Assembly (NCBI GenBank): GCA_029260475.1
Contig: JAJDDE010000209.1
Coordinates: forward strand, 1 to 44,971
From: Phycisphaerales bacterium
GTDB taxonomy: Bacteria > Planctomycetota > Phycisphaerae > Phycisphaerales > UBA1924
Reading direction: 5' to 3'
Length of the DNA stretch: 44,971 bases
This document shows, piece after piece, positions 17,323 through 24,734 of this stretch. The notes beneath the pieces are model-generated. The model searched no databases and was not told where the DNA came from. It saw only the letters and a program-made list of their open reading frames with translations. How positions within the stretch are numbered: position 1 is the first letter of the stretch; each line of letters begins with the position of its first letter. A program made the translations under genes and the position numbers.

Positions 17323-19224
17323 ATGAGCATGAGAACCGCGATCAAGAACCCCCTCGCCTTCAGCACCCTGGTCCTGGCGCTGAGCGTCGCCGCCCTCTTC
17401 GCGCCACAGGCGTTCGGGCAGGGTTCGGAGTCCAAAGAGGCCGCCGCCCCGCCGCCGGTGAGCGTCGGGCTGGAGTTGGAGGACCATGAAGCGGTCGCGG
17501 GTGAGACGATCAAAGGCGTCCTCACGCTCGTCCATCAGGAGGGTTTCGCCTCCTGGCCCGCCGACGCATCCCTGATCCCGAGCGACTTCGGCCTCGCGAC
17601 GCCGCTGAGCTTCGCACTCGACAGCACAAGCGCCGCGTTCGCGACGCTCGACAGCGTCACCTACCCCGACCCGGTGCAGCGCACGACCACCGACTCGTTC
17701 CTGGGCGGCGAATTCGACGTCCTCGGCTACGCCGGCACCGTCGAGTTCCCCGTGATCATCACGATGACGCAGGACACCGAGGCGAGCACCATCACCTTCG
17801 ATATCACCCTCCAGGCCTTCACGAAGGAGTCCGAGGGCGAGTTCGAGACGATCAGCGTCAGCGCCGCCCTGAACAACCCCAACGCGCCGCAACCCATCGT
17901 CGCCCGCGCCTCGTTCTTCGGCATCCCCATGCCGGACTTCACGACCCCCTCCGGCACGCTCCTGCTCTTCCTCTTCGCGGTGATCGGCGGCTTCGTGCTG
18001 AACCTCACGCCCTGCGTGCTGCCGGTCATCCCGCTCAAGGTCATGACGCTCACGCAGCACGCCGGTGAATCGCGCGGCAGAGCCCTCTTCCTCGGCGGCA
18101 TCATGTCGCTCGGCGTCATCGCCTTCTGGACGCTCCTCGGCGCGCCCCTCGCGATCATCGTCGCGGTGGGGGGCGACTTCATCGACCCCTCCGCATTCAT
18201 CTTCGGCAGGTGGTGGATCACGCTCGCGATCGGCGCGATCATCTTCCTCATGGGGCTGGGCATCATGGGGATGTTCTCGATCAGCCTGCCGCAGAAGACC
18301 TACATGATCAACCCGAGCGCAGACAACGCGTCGGGGTCGTTCCTCTTCGGCGTGATGGCGGCGGTCCTGGGCCTGCCCTGCTTCGGCTTCGTGGTCGCGC
18401 CGTTGCTCGCGGGCGCCGCGACGATGCCCCCGCTGTCGATCCTCATGGTCTTCGTGGGTCTGGGCGTGGGTATGGGCGTGCCATACCTGGTCTTCAGCCT
18501 CTACCCCAAGCTCCTCGCCTTCATGCCCAAAGCGGGGCCCGCGAGCGAGCTCATCAAGCAGATCATGGGGCTGCTGCTCATCGCCGGTGCGCTCTTCTTC
18601 GTCGGCGCGGGCATCAACAGCCTTTACAAAGCACATCCGTTCCTGAAGGAACAGCTCGTGCTCTGGCTCATCACAGGCACCGTGATCGGCGCGGGCGCGT
18701 TGCTGGCGTACCAGACGGTCAAAATTACCAAGAGCCCCGCCAGACGCTTCGTCTTCGTCGGGCTCGGCCTCCTCATCATCGCGGCCCCCGTCGCGGTCGC
18801 GGTCCAGGCCGGTACCAAGGCCCACACGAAGTACGAGCGTGAACGCGACCTCGCTGAAGACGCCGCCAAGAACGGCTACACCACCGGCGGCTGGAACACC
18901 TACTCCGCCGAAATCGTCGAGAAGGCGGCGAATGCCGGCGCGGTGATCGTCATCGACTTCACCGCCGACTGGTGCATCAACTGCAAGTTCCTCAAGGCCC
19001 AGGTGCTCGAGGTGAAGCCGGTAGACCCCGTCCTCTTCGGTCCCGGCGTCGTCCCCTTCAAGGCGGATATCGACTACCCGGAAGCCAAGGCCTTCCACAA
19101 GGAGCTCGGTTTCACGGGCATCCCCCAGCTCATGATCTACGGCCCGGGCCTCGAACAGCCCTGGATCTCCTCCGGATACACCCCCCAGCAGGTGCTCGAC
19201 GCGATCAAGCAGGCCCAAGGCTGA
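17323..19224 (+). CDS. dsbD: DsbD-type thiol:disulfide interchange protein
   Basis: A 633-residue membrane protein that moves electrons from cytoplasmic thioredoxin to periplasmic disulfide proteins or heme/cytochrome maturation. After a signal peptide (residues 1-32) comes a periplasmic immunoglobulin-like domain (about 45-200), then about eight membrane helices with the two redox cysteines Cys231 (NLTPCVLPV) and Cys353 (GLPCFGF), and a C-terminal thioredoxin domain with Cys551 and Cys554 (DWCINC) and the cis-proline loop GIPQLMIY. All key cysteines of the membrane and C-terminal parts are present. The N-terminal domain lacks an obvious cysteine pair, as in the ScsB/cytochrome-type variants. 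ATGs at 17323 and 17329 are both possible. Confidence 0.93.
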   Translation: MSMRTAIKNPLAFSTLVLALSVAALFAPQAFGQGSESKEAAAPPPVSVGLELEDHEAVAGETIKGVLTLVHQEGFASWPADASLIPSDFGLATPLSFALDSTSAAFATLDSVTYPDPVQRTTTDSFLGGEFDVLGYAGTVEFPVIITMTQDTEASTITFDITLQAFTKESEGEFETISVSAALNNPNAPQPIVARASFFGIPMPDFTTPSGTLLLFLFAVIGGFVLNLTPCVLPVIPLKVMTLTQHAGESRGRALFLGGIMSLGVIAFWTLLGAPLAIIVAVGGDFIDPSAFIFGRWWITLAIGAIIFLMGLGIMGMFSISLPQKTYMINPSADNASGSFLFGVMAAVLGLPCFGFVVAPLLAGAATMPPLSILMVFVGLGVGMGVPYLVFSLYPKLLAFMPKAGPASELIKQIMGLLLIAGALFFVGAGINSLYKAHPFLKEQLVLWLITGTVIGAGALLAYQTVKITKSPARRFVFVGLGLLIIAAPVAVAVQAGTKAHTKYERERDLAEDAAKNGYTTGGWNTYSAEIVEKAANAGAVIVIDFTADWCINCKFLKAQVLEVKPVDPVLFGPGVVPFKADIDYPEAKAFHKELGFTGIPQLMIYGPGLEQPWISSGYTPQQVLDAIKQAQG

Positions 19225-19284
19225 GGGCGGTGCAGGCGGTGCCGGGCCGAGAACCTCGCCCACGCCCTCGAAACGCCTGATCTC

Positions 19285-19313
19285 TTGACCGGGCACAGAA
19301 TCAGGGCTACGTT
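19285..19313 (+). promoter_or_regulatory. Sigma-70-type promoter, formerly of tRNA-Gly
   Basis: TTGACC (19285-19290) and TACGTT (19308-19313) are separated by 17 bases, about 38 bases upstream of the half tRNA at 19352. It fits the promoter of the original tRNA-Gly gene, which is now cut off from its 3' half by the integrated element. Confidence 0.6.
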
Positions 19314-19351
19314 TGTCTCCCCGCAGGCGAAAGCCCGCGGGTTCCACCCCT

Positions 19352-19392
19352 GCGTGTGTAGCTCAGTGGTAGAGCGTCACGTTGCCAACGTG
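19352..19392 (+). pseudogene. tRNA-Gly 5' half (left attachment site of integrated element)
   Basis: This stretch equals the first 41 bases of the complete tRNA-Gly(GCC) at 21615, with a single difference (T instead of G at acceptor position 4). The last 37 bases (19356-19392) are identical and run from the acceptor stem through the anticodon loop to the end of the anticodon stem. After 19392 the similarity ends abruptly and no T arm or 3' acceptor follows. The acceptor change would break pairing with the surviving 3' half, so it probably arose after inactivation. It keeps the original promoter. Confidence 0.85.
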
Positions 19393-19432
19393 GCCGACCA
19401 TTGAGACAAGGTAAGGGTAGTTGGTAGCCTGC

Positions 19433-20467
19433 TCAGCTGTCAAGATCTACCTCTAAAGACCATTTGTCGAGATCAAGAATAAACACCATTGTGTACAGGA
19501 TCCTGCCGATCGCGTACAAGCTCGGTGCCATTTTGTAGTATACCGACAGTGCGCATGCGGGCGACTTCTCATGGAGAATTACTCTGTAGTATTTCTCTGC
19601 GTTTATAATATCGATCTCACGATATTTGGGAACGTATGCATGGATGCCTCGTTTGAACACGGTTACCTGCTGGGCCCTTTCTAGCAATTCCTGCTCGTCC
19701 TGAGAATCCTCTGAGATCAAAATACTGTGTTGTGTAAGAGTACTTGCTATGTATTCCGCCTTATGGATTACGTGATCAATCGAGATTGTTTGGGGATGAT
19801 CGCTCGATATGGTTCCGATATCGGATCGAATTTGATCGATTTTTTGTTTAACAGTTAGTGCCAGGCAGTCTTGCAGAGTGAGAACGGTGTAGCGACTCGT
19901 ATAAGGCTTACACTTAATCAGATTCTTAGTCAACGCCCGCCTGAACACATCTAATTTGCCTGGCGTGTATTCGTCTGAGTGCTGTGTCACGCGATACAGA
20001 ATCGCGGCGTCGAGCGAGGAGTTTTCATCCATTTTCTTTGGATCGAAGTTCGCTGATCGTGCTGATAGCGCGTTGAGCATTTCGCATGCGTGGGTGTAGT
20101 ATTGCCATGCGATGATATCCGCCGGAGCCTGATGCAAATCCCCAACGTGAAAAAGATCGCCACGTATGCGGTGAGCCGTCATTGCATATTGATATTGCTC
20201 GTTGTCAATAAGATCCATGTGCTTCAGGGCCTTCAGCTTGTCCTTAAAGTACTGGCTCTGGGCGAGGTCCTTAACGTTTTTCGGAAGAGCCTCGGCCTCG
20301 CCGGACCAGAGCGTCATCGCGACATACTCATGGACGAGTAGTTCGACGACGTTGTCGATTAGGATTAACGCGAGTCTCTTGTGTTGATTTGTGTGCTCAC
20401 CCAGGAACTTGCCGGCGAGCAAGAGTTGTTCAACATGCTGAGAAATATCCGTTGTGTGTGGAAGCAC
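19433..20467 (-). CDS. Cargo protein with HEPN-like R-x4-H motif, unknown function
   Basis: I do not recognise the family of this 344-residue protein. The N-terminal 150 residues are helical: LAGKFLGEHTNQHKRLALIL, LIDNVVELLVHEYVAM, then a short stretch with RGDLFH (Arg102 to His107) before the helix IAWQYYTHACEMLNAL. An R-x4-H motif between helices is the active-site signature of HEPN ribonucleases; the resemblance to growth-blocking and defence HEPN proteins is inference. The C-terminal half shows no known motif. There is no signal peptide. The only start in frame is GTG at 20467 with a weak ribosome site. It is AT-rich, unlike its neighbours, and is the sole intact gene of the element. Confidence 0.7.
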   Translation of the reverse strand: MLPHTTDISQHVEQLLLAGKFLGEHTNQHKRLALILIDNVVELLVHEYVAMTLWSGEAEALPKNVKDLAQSQYFKDKLKALKHMDLIDNEQYQYAMTAHRIRGDLFHVGDLHQAPADIIAWQYYTHACEMLNALSARSANFDPKKMDENSSLDAAILYRVTQHSDEYTPGKLDVFRRALTKNLIKCKPYTSRYTVLTLQDCLALTVKQKIDQIRSDIGTISSDHPQTISIDHVIHKAEYIASTLTQHSILISEDSQDEQELLERAQQVTVFKRGIHAYVPKYREIDIINAEKYYRVILHEKSPACALSVYYKMAPSLYAIGRILYTMVFILDLDKWSLEVDLDS

Positions 20468-20651
20468 GCAAAATCCGCTTATCGTTTATTTTCTTTAAAT
20501 CAAGGCGGGTTCGCCCTGTGTTTGTTTCTAGGAGAAGCAAGAGTGTACCACATGGACTTCTCGGGGCAATGTGTCTCTCGGTCTTCTCTTTATTGATGGC
20601 GTTGGGCGTTGGAGTTTTGCAGTTGAGTAGCCGGTGCATTGCGTCATTGAT

Positions 20652-21332
20652 CTACTCCACGATCGACGGCCTTTTTGCAGTGCGAGAGTCCGGGGTTGGG
20701 GTGAGATTAGGATGATTCATGAACGGTTGCGAGATCGAACTTGATGAATCGAGCACGTGAGATATCCGCTGTGCCTCGAGGAGGTCTCGTTGGACGTAAT
20801 GCTCGGTCATCCGAACGGTTCGGTGTCCTAGTACTTGGCGTGCGATCTCATATCCGAACTCACGCGCGATACGGGTCGCGGCCAGCCGTCGCAGCTGCGA
20901 CGGGGTCCAGATCTCGACGCCAGCCAAGACAGCTGCACGCCTGACGGCTTGTCGGTAGCCGCTGGACGAGTACGGTCTTCCGTGACGACTCGGGAAATAC
21001 AGCCCCATATACCCCGGCGTCGGGAGCGATTGCATCACAGATCGCGGAATCGGAACGATGCGGGCGTGTCCGTGGTGTTCGGTCTTGTGCTCGACTGGCC
21101 GGTAGATCACCGCGCCGCCGCTCCGCTCAATCCTGTGAGTACTCATCGTCAGAAGCTCGGAACTCCTCATGCCCGTGAGTGCGTGAATGCGGACCGCTCT
21201 CTTGAGGGTGTTCGGGAGATAGGCGATCGTCGCCGGTGCGGCACTCCATCGAACCGCCCAGGTAGTCCAGGCGGACGACGTGAGCCCAGACCCGGGTCTT
21301 GTCCTTGGTCTGGAGGTTGCGAACGTCGCCAT
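20652..21332 (-). pseudogene. Truncated tyrosine recombinase (integrase), catalytic domain only
   Basis: From residue 37 the 226-residue frame matches a tyrosine recombinase catalytic domain of the planctomycete type: LPNTLKRAVRIHALTGMRSS with Arg56, Lys83 in EHKTEHH, TPSQLRRLAAT with Arg148, LGHRTVRMTEHY with His170 and nucleophile Tyr179. The box II histidine is replaced by Ser145. The N-terminal core-binding domain is missing: the first 35 residues do not look coding, and a different frame is coding-like there. The tail after residue 200 is Ser/Pro rich. It is probably a nonfunctional remnant of the enzyme that integrated this element. Confidence 0.78.
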
Positions 21333-21363
21333 CTTAGGCGTTACCGGAGAGTACGAGCTGCAT
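21223..21363 (-). pseudogene. Short decayed coding remnant upstream of the integrase
   Basis: The minus-strand frame from ATG 21363 reads MQLVLSGNA, a TAA stop at 21336-21334, then DGDVRNLQTKDKTRVW and HVVRLDYLGGSMECRTGDDR. Codons after the stop nearly all end in G or C, as in coding DNA, whereas the frame used by the integrase fragment does not look coding here. It is either the N-terminal part of the integrase separated by a frameshift and a nonsense codon, or the remains of another small gene fused by deletion. I cannot name it. Confidence 0.45.
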
Positions 21364-21392
21364 GCGAGAACCCTTCTGGGCCAGGCATGCAG
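21358..21392. repeat. Inverted and direct repeats near the right end of the element
   Basis: CTGCATGC (21358-21365) and its exact complement (21385-21392) flank 19 bases that contain CCCTTCTGG (21371-21379); the same 9 bases recur at 21424-21432. Such repeats next to an integrase gene and attachment site could be arm-type recombinase sites, but short repeats in this sequence may also arise by chance. Confidence 0.4.
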
Positions 21393-21481
21393 AGTGCAGA
21401 CGCGTCTGTCACGGGATCACTGGCCCTTCTGGACCAATAAATGAAAATGCCCCCGCATTGGGCGGGTTGGCGAGCTCAGGC

Positions 21482-21510
21482 TTGACTGGACGGGTGTCCG
21501 GGGCAATCAT
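21482..21510 (+). promoter_or_regulatory. Candidate replacement promoter for tRNA-Gly
   Basis: TTGACT (21482-21487) and AATCAT (21505-21510) are 17 bases apart, inside the element and about 105 bases upstream of the complete tRNA. Since the chromosomal promoter stayed with the dead left half, some promoter of this kind must now drive the tRNA. No closer match is visible. Confidence 0.45.
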
Positions 21511-21584
21511 GCTCGGCCTCCTCGCGGTTTACGCCGCTTGGGGGACCAGCCCTCCGAGGGGGTCTATGACCTCGGAGAGCAGAA

Positions 21585-21611
21585 GGGTCGGATGAACCAT
21601 TCATCCGGCCC
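21585..21611 (+). repeat. 12-bp hairpin directly upstream of tRNA-Gly
   Basis: A 12-bp stem with one G-U pair and a 3-base loop (CCA, 21597-21599) ends 3 bases before the tRNA. It has no T tract, so it is not a classical terminator. It lies inside the element and may guide tRNA 5' processing or be a recombination site. Another 7-bp inverted repeat (CTCCGAG) lies just upstream near 21552-21577. Confidence 0.55.
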
Positions 21612-21614
21612 CTC

Positions 21615-21686
21615 GCGGGTGTAGCTCAGTGGTAGAGCGTCACGTTGCCAACGTGAATGTCGACGGTTCGAATCCGTTCACCCGCT
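21615..21686 (+). tRNA. tRNA-Gly(GCC)
   Basis: The cloverleaf is complete: acceptor GCGGGTG pairs with CACCCGC (21679-21685) and the discriminator T is at 21686; D arm GCTC/GAGC; anticodon stem TCACG/CGTGA with loop TTGCCAA, anticodon GCC; variable loop ATGTC; T arm GACGG/CCGTT around TTCGAAT. CCA is not encoded. The 5' 41 bases lie in the element's right attachment site and the 3' part is chromosomal. An S9 peptidase follows after a terminator. Confidence 0.95.
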
Positions 21687-21694
21687 TTTCTGGC

Positions 21695-21739
21695 GACCCC
21701 GGACCATCCCTTGCGGAAGGCCCGGGGTCGTGTCGTTTT
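21695..21739 (+). terminator. Intrinsic terminator after tRNA-Gly
   Basis: An 8-bp stem GACCCCGG/CCGGGGTC (21695-21702 and 21722-21729) is followed by a T-rich tail ending in TTTT at about 21736-21739. It lies 9 bases after the tRNA and separates it from the peptidase gene. Confidence 0.6.
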
Positions 21740-21803
21740 GGGCACCCACGGGCCCGCCGGCGGTAGATTGAGAGACCCTTTCACCCTCGCTCCCGGAGGC
21801 CCT

Positions 21804-23882
21804 GTGCCCAAGTCGATCACCCTCGCCGCCCTCGCGCTCGCCATTCTGCCCGGTCTCGCGCCGGCTCAAGAGGAGCCCAGGCTGTTCCAGCCGCAGGACG
21901 TCTTCGAGCTCGAGCGTGCCGGCGATCCGCGGATCTCGCCCGACGGGGAGCGTGTGGTCTACACCCGTCTCGGGTTCGACGTGCTCACCGATCGCTCGAC
22001 GAGCGACCTCTGGATCATCAACGCCGACGGCACCGGGCACCAACCGCTAGTCGCCCTCGACGGCAACGCCTCGCAGCCGCGCTGGTCGCCCGAGGGGGAC
22101 CGGCTGGCCTTCGTGTCCTCGAAGGACGGGCGGTCACAGGTCTTCGTCCACTGGTTCGACTCGGGTCGCACCGCGCCGATCACACGGCTCACCGAATCGC
22201 CGAGCAGCCTGACCTGGTCCCCCGATGGCGAGTCGCTGGCCTTCAGCATGTTCGTGCCTACGGACAAGGCCTCCGCCGCATCGCTGCCCAGCGCGCCCAA
22301 GGACGCGGACTGGGGGCCCGCCTTCGAGGTCGTCGATCGCCTTACCTACCGCGTGGACGGTCGAGGCGGACTGCCGCACGGCAACACCCACCTCTTCGTG
22401 ATCTCCAGCGAGGGCGGCACGCCCCGTCAGCTTACCTCGGGTGACTTTGATCATTCGGGCCCGCTCTCGTGGTCGCTAACCGGCGACGCGCTCTGCTTCA
22501 GCGCCAACCGGCGCAAAGACTGGGAGACCGAGCCCCAAGACTCAAACATCTTCCGCGTGGACGTGAACTCGGGCGAGCTCACCCAGCTCACGGACCGCTA
22601 CGGCCCCGATGACGCGCCCGCGGTCTCGCCCGACGGCAAGGCCATCGCCTACACCGGATTCGACGACACGCATCAGGGCTACCGCATCTCGCGCCTGTAC
22701 GTCATGAACGCTGACGGAACAGATCCGCGCGTTATCGCCGGTTTTCTCGACCGGTCCCTCTCGAGCCCCACGTGGGACGCGAAGGGGACGGGTGTCTTTG
22801 TGAGCTACGACGACCACGGCGCCACCGCCATCGCATGGATCGACACCACCGAGCGGGGCGCACGATCGAACATCGGGCCTCTCCGCCCCGTCGTGGGGGA
22901 CGCGGGAGGTCTCTCTCTCGGTCGTCCGTACGGCGGGAGCTCCTTCACCGTCAGCGACGATGGCCTCATTGTGTACACACGGCAGGCCACCGACCGCCCC
23001 GCAGACCTCGCGCTGGTGCGTGGGGGCGAGCACGCGCGCACCATCACGCACCTCAACGAGGACCTCCTCGCCCACCGCGACCTCGGCGAGGTCCACGAAT
23101 TCTCGGCACCCTCCTCCGTCGATGGCCAGCGCATCGAGGGCTGGTACGTCACGCCCCCCGACTTCGATCCGGAGAAGACGTATCCGCTCATCCTCGAGAT
23201 TCACGGCGGCCCCTTTGCCAATTACGGCCCGCGCTTCGCCGCCGAGCTGCAGCTCTACGCCGCCGCCGGTTACGTCGTGCTCTACGCCAACCCCCGCGGC
23301 TCAACGAGTTACGGCGAGGCCTTCGGCAACGCGATTCACCACGCCTACCCGGGCGACGACTACCACGACCTCATGTCCTGCGTGGACAGGCTCATCTCCA
23401 GAGGCTTCATCGACACCGACCGCATGTTCGTCACCGGCGGCAGCGGCGGGGGGGTGCTCAGCGCGTGGATCGTCGGCAAGACCGACCGCTTCCGCGCCGC
23501 CGTCGTGCAGAAACCGGTGATCAACTGGTACAGCTTCGTGCTCTACGCCGACTTCCCGGCCTTCTTCTACAAGTACTGGTTCCCCGGCCCGCCCTGGGAG
23601 CACCAGGACCACTACATGGCCCGCTCACCGATCTCACTCGTCGGCAACGTCACCACGCCAACGATGCTCATCACCGGCGAGCAGGACTTCCGCACGCCCA
23701 TGCCCGAGACCGAGCAGTACTACACCGCGCTCAAGATCCGGGGCGTCCCGACCAAGATGGTCCGCGTCCCCGATGCGGGGCACGGGATCGCGTCGAAACC
23801 GAGCAACCTGATCGCGAAGGTCGCAGAGGTGCTGAGCTGGTTCGAGGAGCACGGAACGGATGCGGACGAATCGCAGGAGTGA
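21804..23882 (+). CDS. Exported S9-family prolyl oligopeptidase (acylaminoacyl-peptidase/DPP-like)
   Basis: A 692-residue serine peptidase. A signal peptide (SITLAALALAILPGLAPAQ) directs it to the periplasm or beyond. About residues 25-400 form a beta-propeller with WD40/TolB-like repeats (SQPRWSPEGDRLAFVS, SLTWSPDGESLAF, APAVSPDGKAIAYT). The C-terminal alpha/beta hydrolase domain has the triad Ser547 (GGSGGG), Asp628 (GEQDFR) and His660 (DAGHGI), with the oxyanion segment EIHGGPFANYG. It cleaves short peptides or acylated N-termini. The GTG at 21804 has CGGAGG five bases upstream; the open frame further upstream crosses the tRNA and is not coding. Confidence 0.94.
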   Translation: MPKSITLAALALAILPGLAPAQEEPRLFQPQDVFELERAGDPRISPDGERVVYTRLGFDVLTDRSTSDLWIINADGTGHQPLVALDGNASQPRWSPEGDRLAFVSSKDGRSQVFVHWFDSGRTAPITRLTESPSSLTWSPDGESLAFSMFVPTDKASAASLPSAPKDADWGPAFEVVDRLTYRVDGRGGLPHGNTHLFVISSEGGTPRQLTSGDFDHSGPLSWSLTGDALCFSANRRKDWETEPQDSNIFRVDVNSGELTQLTDRYGPDDAPAVSPDGKAIAYTGFDDTHQGYRISRLYVMNADGTDPRVIAGFLDRSLSSPTWDAKGTGVFVSYDDHGATAIAWIDTTERGARSNIGPLRPVVGDAGGLSLGRPYGGSSFTVSDDGLIVYTRQATDRPADLALVRGGEHARTITHLNEDLLAHRDLGEVHEFSAPSSVDGQRIEGWYVTPPDFDPEKTYPLILEIHGGPFANYGPRFAAELQLYAAAGYVVLYANPRGSTSYGEAFGNAIHHAYPGDDYHDLMSCVDRLISRGFIDTDRMFVTGGSGGGVLSAWIVGKTDRFRAAVVQKPVINWYSFVLYADFPAFFYKYWFPGPPWEHQDHYMARSPISLVGNVTTPTMLITGEQDFRTPMPETEQYYTALKIRGVPTKMVRVPDAGHGIASKPSNLIAKVAEVLSWFEEHGTDADESQE

Positions 23883-23923
23883 TGCGAGCGGAGTAGTCGC
23901 CGTTCGCGCGGTCAGCTCATGCA

Positions 23924-24280
23924 CTACGCGTCACGAAACTGCTCCGCGTCCAACCGCCGCTCCTCAGAGCGCCGATACTGCTTGGCGATCACCGGCGTCA
24001 GCAGCGCCGACAGCATGGTGCAGAGGCCGCCCAGCAAGAGGAATGGGAAGTAGACGTGGTAGGGCTGGTCGCTGAAGACCGCGACGAGGCCGATGATCGC
24101 GGCGATCACCCCCAGCACGCCCCACGCGATGTAGTAGCCCAAGACGAGCGACTTGTAGGTCCCGCGCGGCACGAAGTACCCCGCCAGCGGGCCGCCCACG
24201 CCTCCGAAGAGCACGCCAACCGCGCCGCCCGCGATGCCTCCGATGAGTCCCGCTGTCTCTGAGTCGAACCAAGGGTCCAT
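23924..24280 (-). CDS. Small membrane protein paired with DUF2089 regulator
   Basis: A 118-residue protein with three or four hydrophobic segments: GLIGGIAGGAVGVLFGGVGG, LVLGYYIAWGVLGVIAAIIG and FPFLLLGGLCTMLSALLTPV. The C-terminus is charged (RRSEERRLDAEQ). It has no named domain. The start has a strong ribosome site (AAAGGAGAT 5-6 bases upstream). It lies 41 bp downstream of the DUF2089-type regulator gene on the same strand, a common arrangement of such a regulator with a small membrane protein, so the regulator may control it. The role is unknown. Confidence 0.75.
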   Translation of the reverse strand: MDPWFDSETAGLIGGIAGGAVGVLFGGVGGPLAGYFVPRGTYKSLVLGYYIAWGVLGVIAAIIGLVAVFSDQPYHVYFPFLLLGGLCTMLSALLTPVIAKQYRRSEERRLDAEQFRDA

Positions 24281-24321
24281 GGTGATCTCCTTTTCGGTGT
24301 GGGCGTAAGAGCGCCCGGTGT

Positions 24322-24654
24322 TCAGGTCTGCCCGTCGCGCCGAGCGGTATCGCGGATCGCGTTCGCGCTCGAGCGTGTGAGTTCACCACGCGCCACGAGG
24401 TCCGCCAGCAGGTCCGAGAGTGGGTCGGGCGTGCGCCCCTCCATCACGCCCTGCAGCCGCTCGATTGTCCGATCGAGGCGGGCTCGGATCGTGGGGTAGC
24501 TGACGCCGTAGGACTTGGCGAGCGCCTTGAGGGAGCCCGATTGCAGCGTGAGGCGGGTGATGAGGTCCAGATCCTCTCGCGGCAGCTGCGCGAGGGGGTG
24601 GTTCTGGAGGGGGGACTCGTGATTGTGATTTGTTGAAGTCACTTTGAACATCAT
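24322..24654 (-). CDS. DUF2089-like helix-turn-helix protein
   Basis: A protein of about 110 residues whose core LPREDLDLITRLTLQSGSLK continues as ALAKSYGVSYPTIRARLDRT, a helix-turn-helix of the DUF2089 family that resembles sigma-region-4 domains. The second half (DPLSDLLADLVARGELT) is a short acidic helix pair typical of this family. It is probably a DNA-binding regulator of the adjacent membrane protein gene. Candidate starts are ATG 24654 and 24651; a TTG at 24699 would add 15 residues without support. It is divergent from pdxJ; the shared region of about 80 bases is AT-rich. Confidence 0.8.
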   Translation of the reverse strand: MMFKVTSTNHNHESPLQNHPLAQLPREDLDLITRLTLQSGSLKALAKSYGVSYPTIRARLDRTIERLQGVMEGRTPDPLSDLLADLVARGELTRSSANAIRDTARRDGQT

Positions 24655-24734
24655 ACAGGTCGATGAAGCGATGTGCAAGTGAAATTGAAGAATATTCAAG
24701 GGTGCGCGTCTGAATCCGCGGGTACCGTCACCCC

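Larger units (their letters stand above)
19356..21655. mobile_element. 2.3-kb element integrated in tRNA-Gly(GCC)
   Basis: The element is bounded by direct repeats of 37 identical bases (19356-19392 and 21619-21655), both from the 5' half of tRNA-Gly. It holds one AT-richer cargo gene (19433-20467) and a decayed tyrosine recombinase (20652-21332), and clearly differs in base composition from the GC-rich flanks. The intact tRNA is at the right end, so its 5' half and upstream region came with the element while its 3' half is chromosomal. Most tRNA integrations keep the chromosomal 5' half and promoter instead, so this layout is unusual. The recombinase decay suggests that the element can no longer excise unaided. 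Confidence 0.82.

Noticed and set aside
19352-19430. Left tRNA copy as a second functional tRNA-Gly
   Set aside because: No variable loop, T arm or 3' acceptor follows the anticodon stem, and acceptor position 4 is changed.
20430-20639. 69-codon minus-strand frame upstream of the HEPN-like gene
   Set aside because: It overlaps the start of the cargo gene in another frame, has no recognisable feature and no good ribosome site; it might be a small gene but I cannot support it.
19356-21655. Prophage
   Set aside because: Only one cargo gene and an integrase remnant are present; there are no structural, lysis or replication genes.
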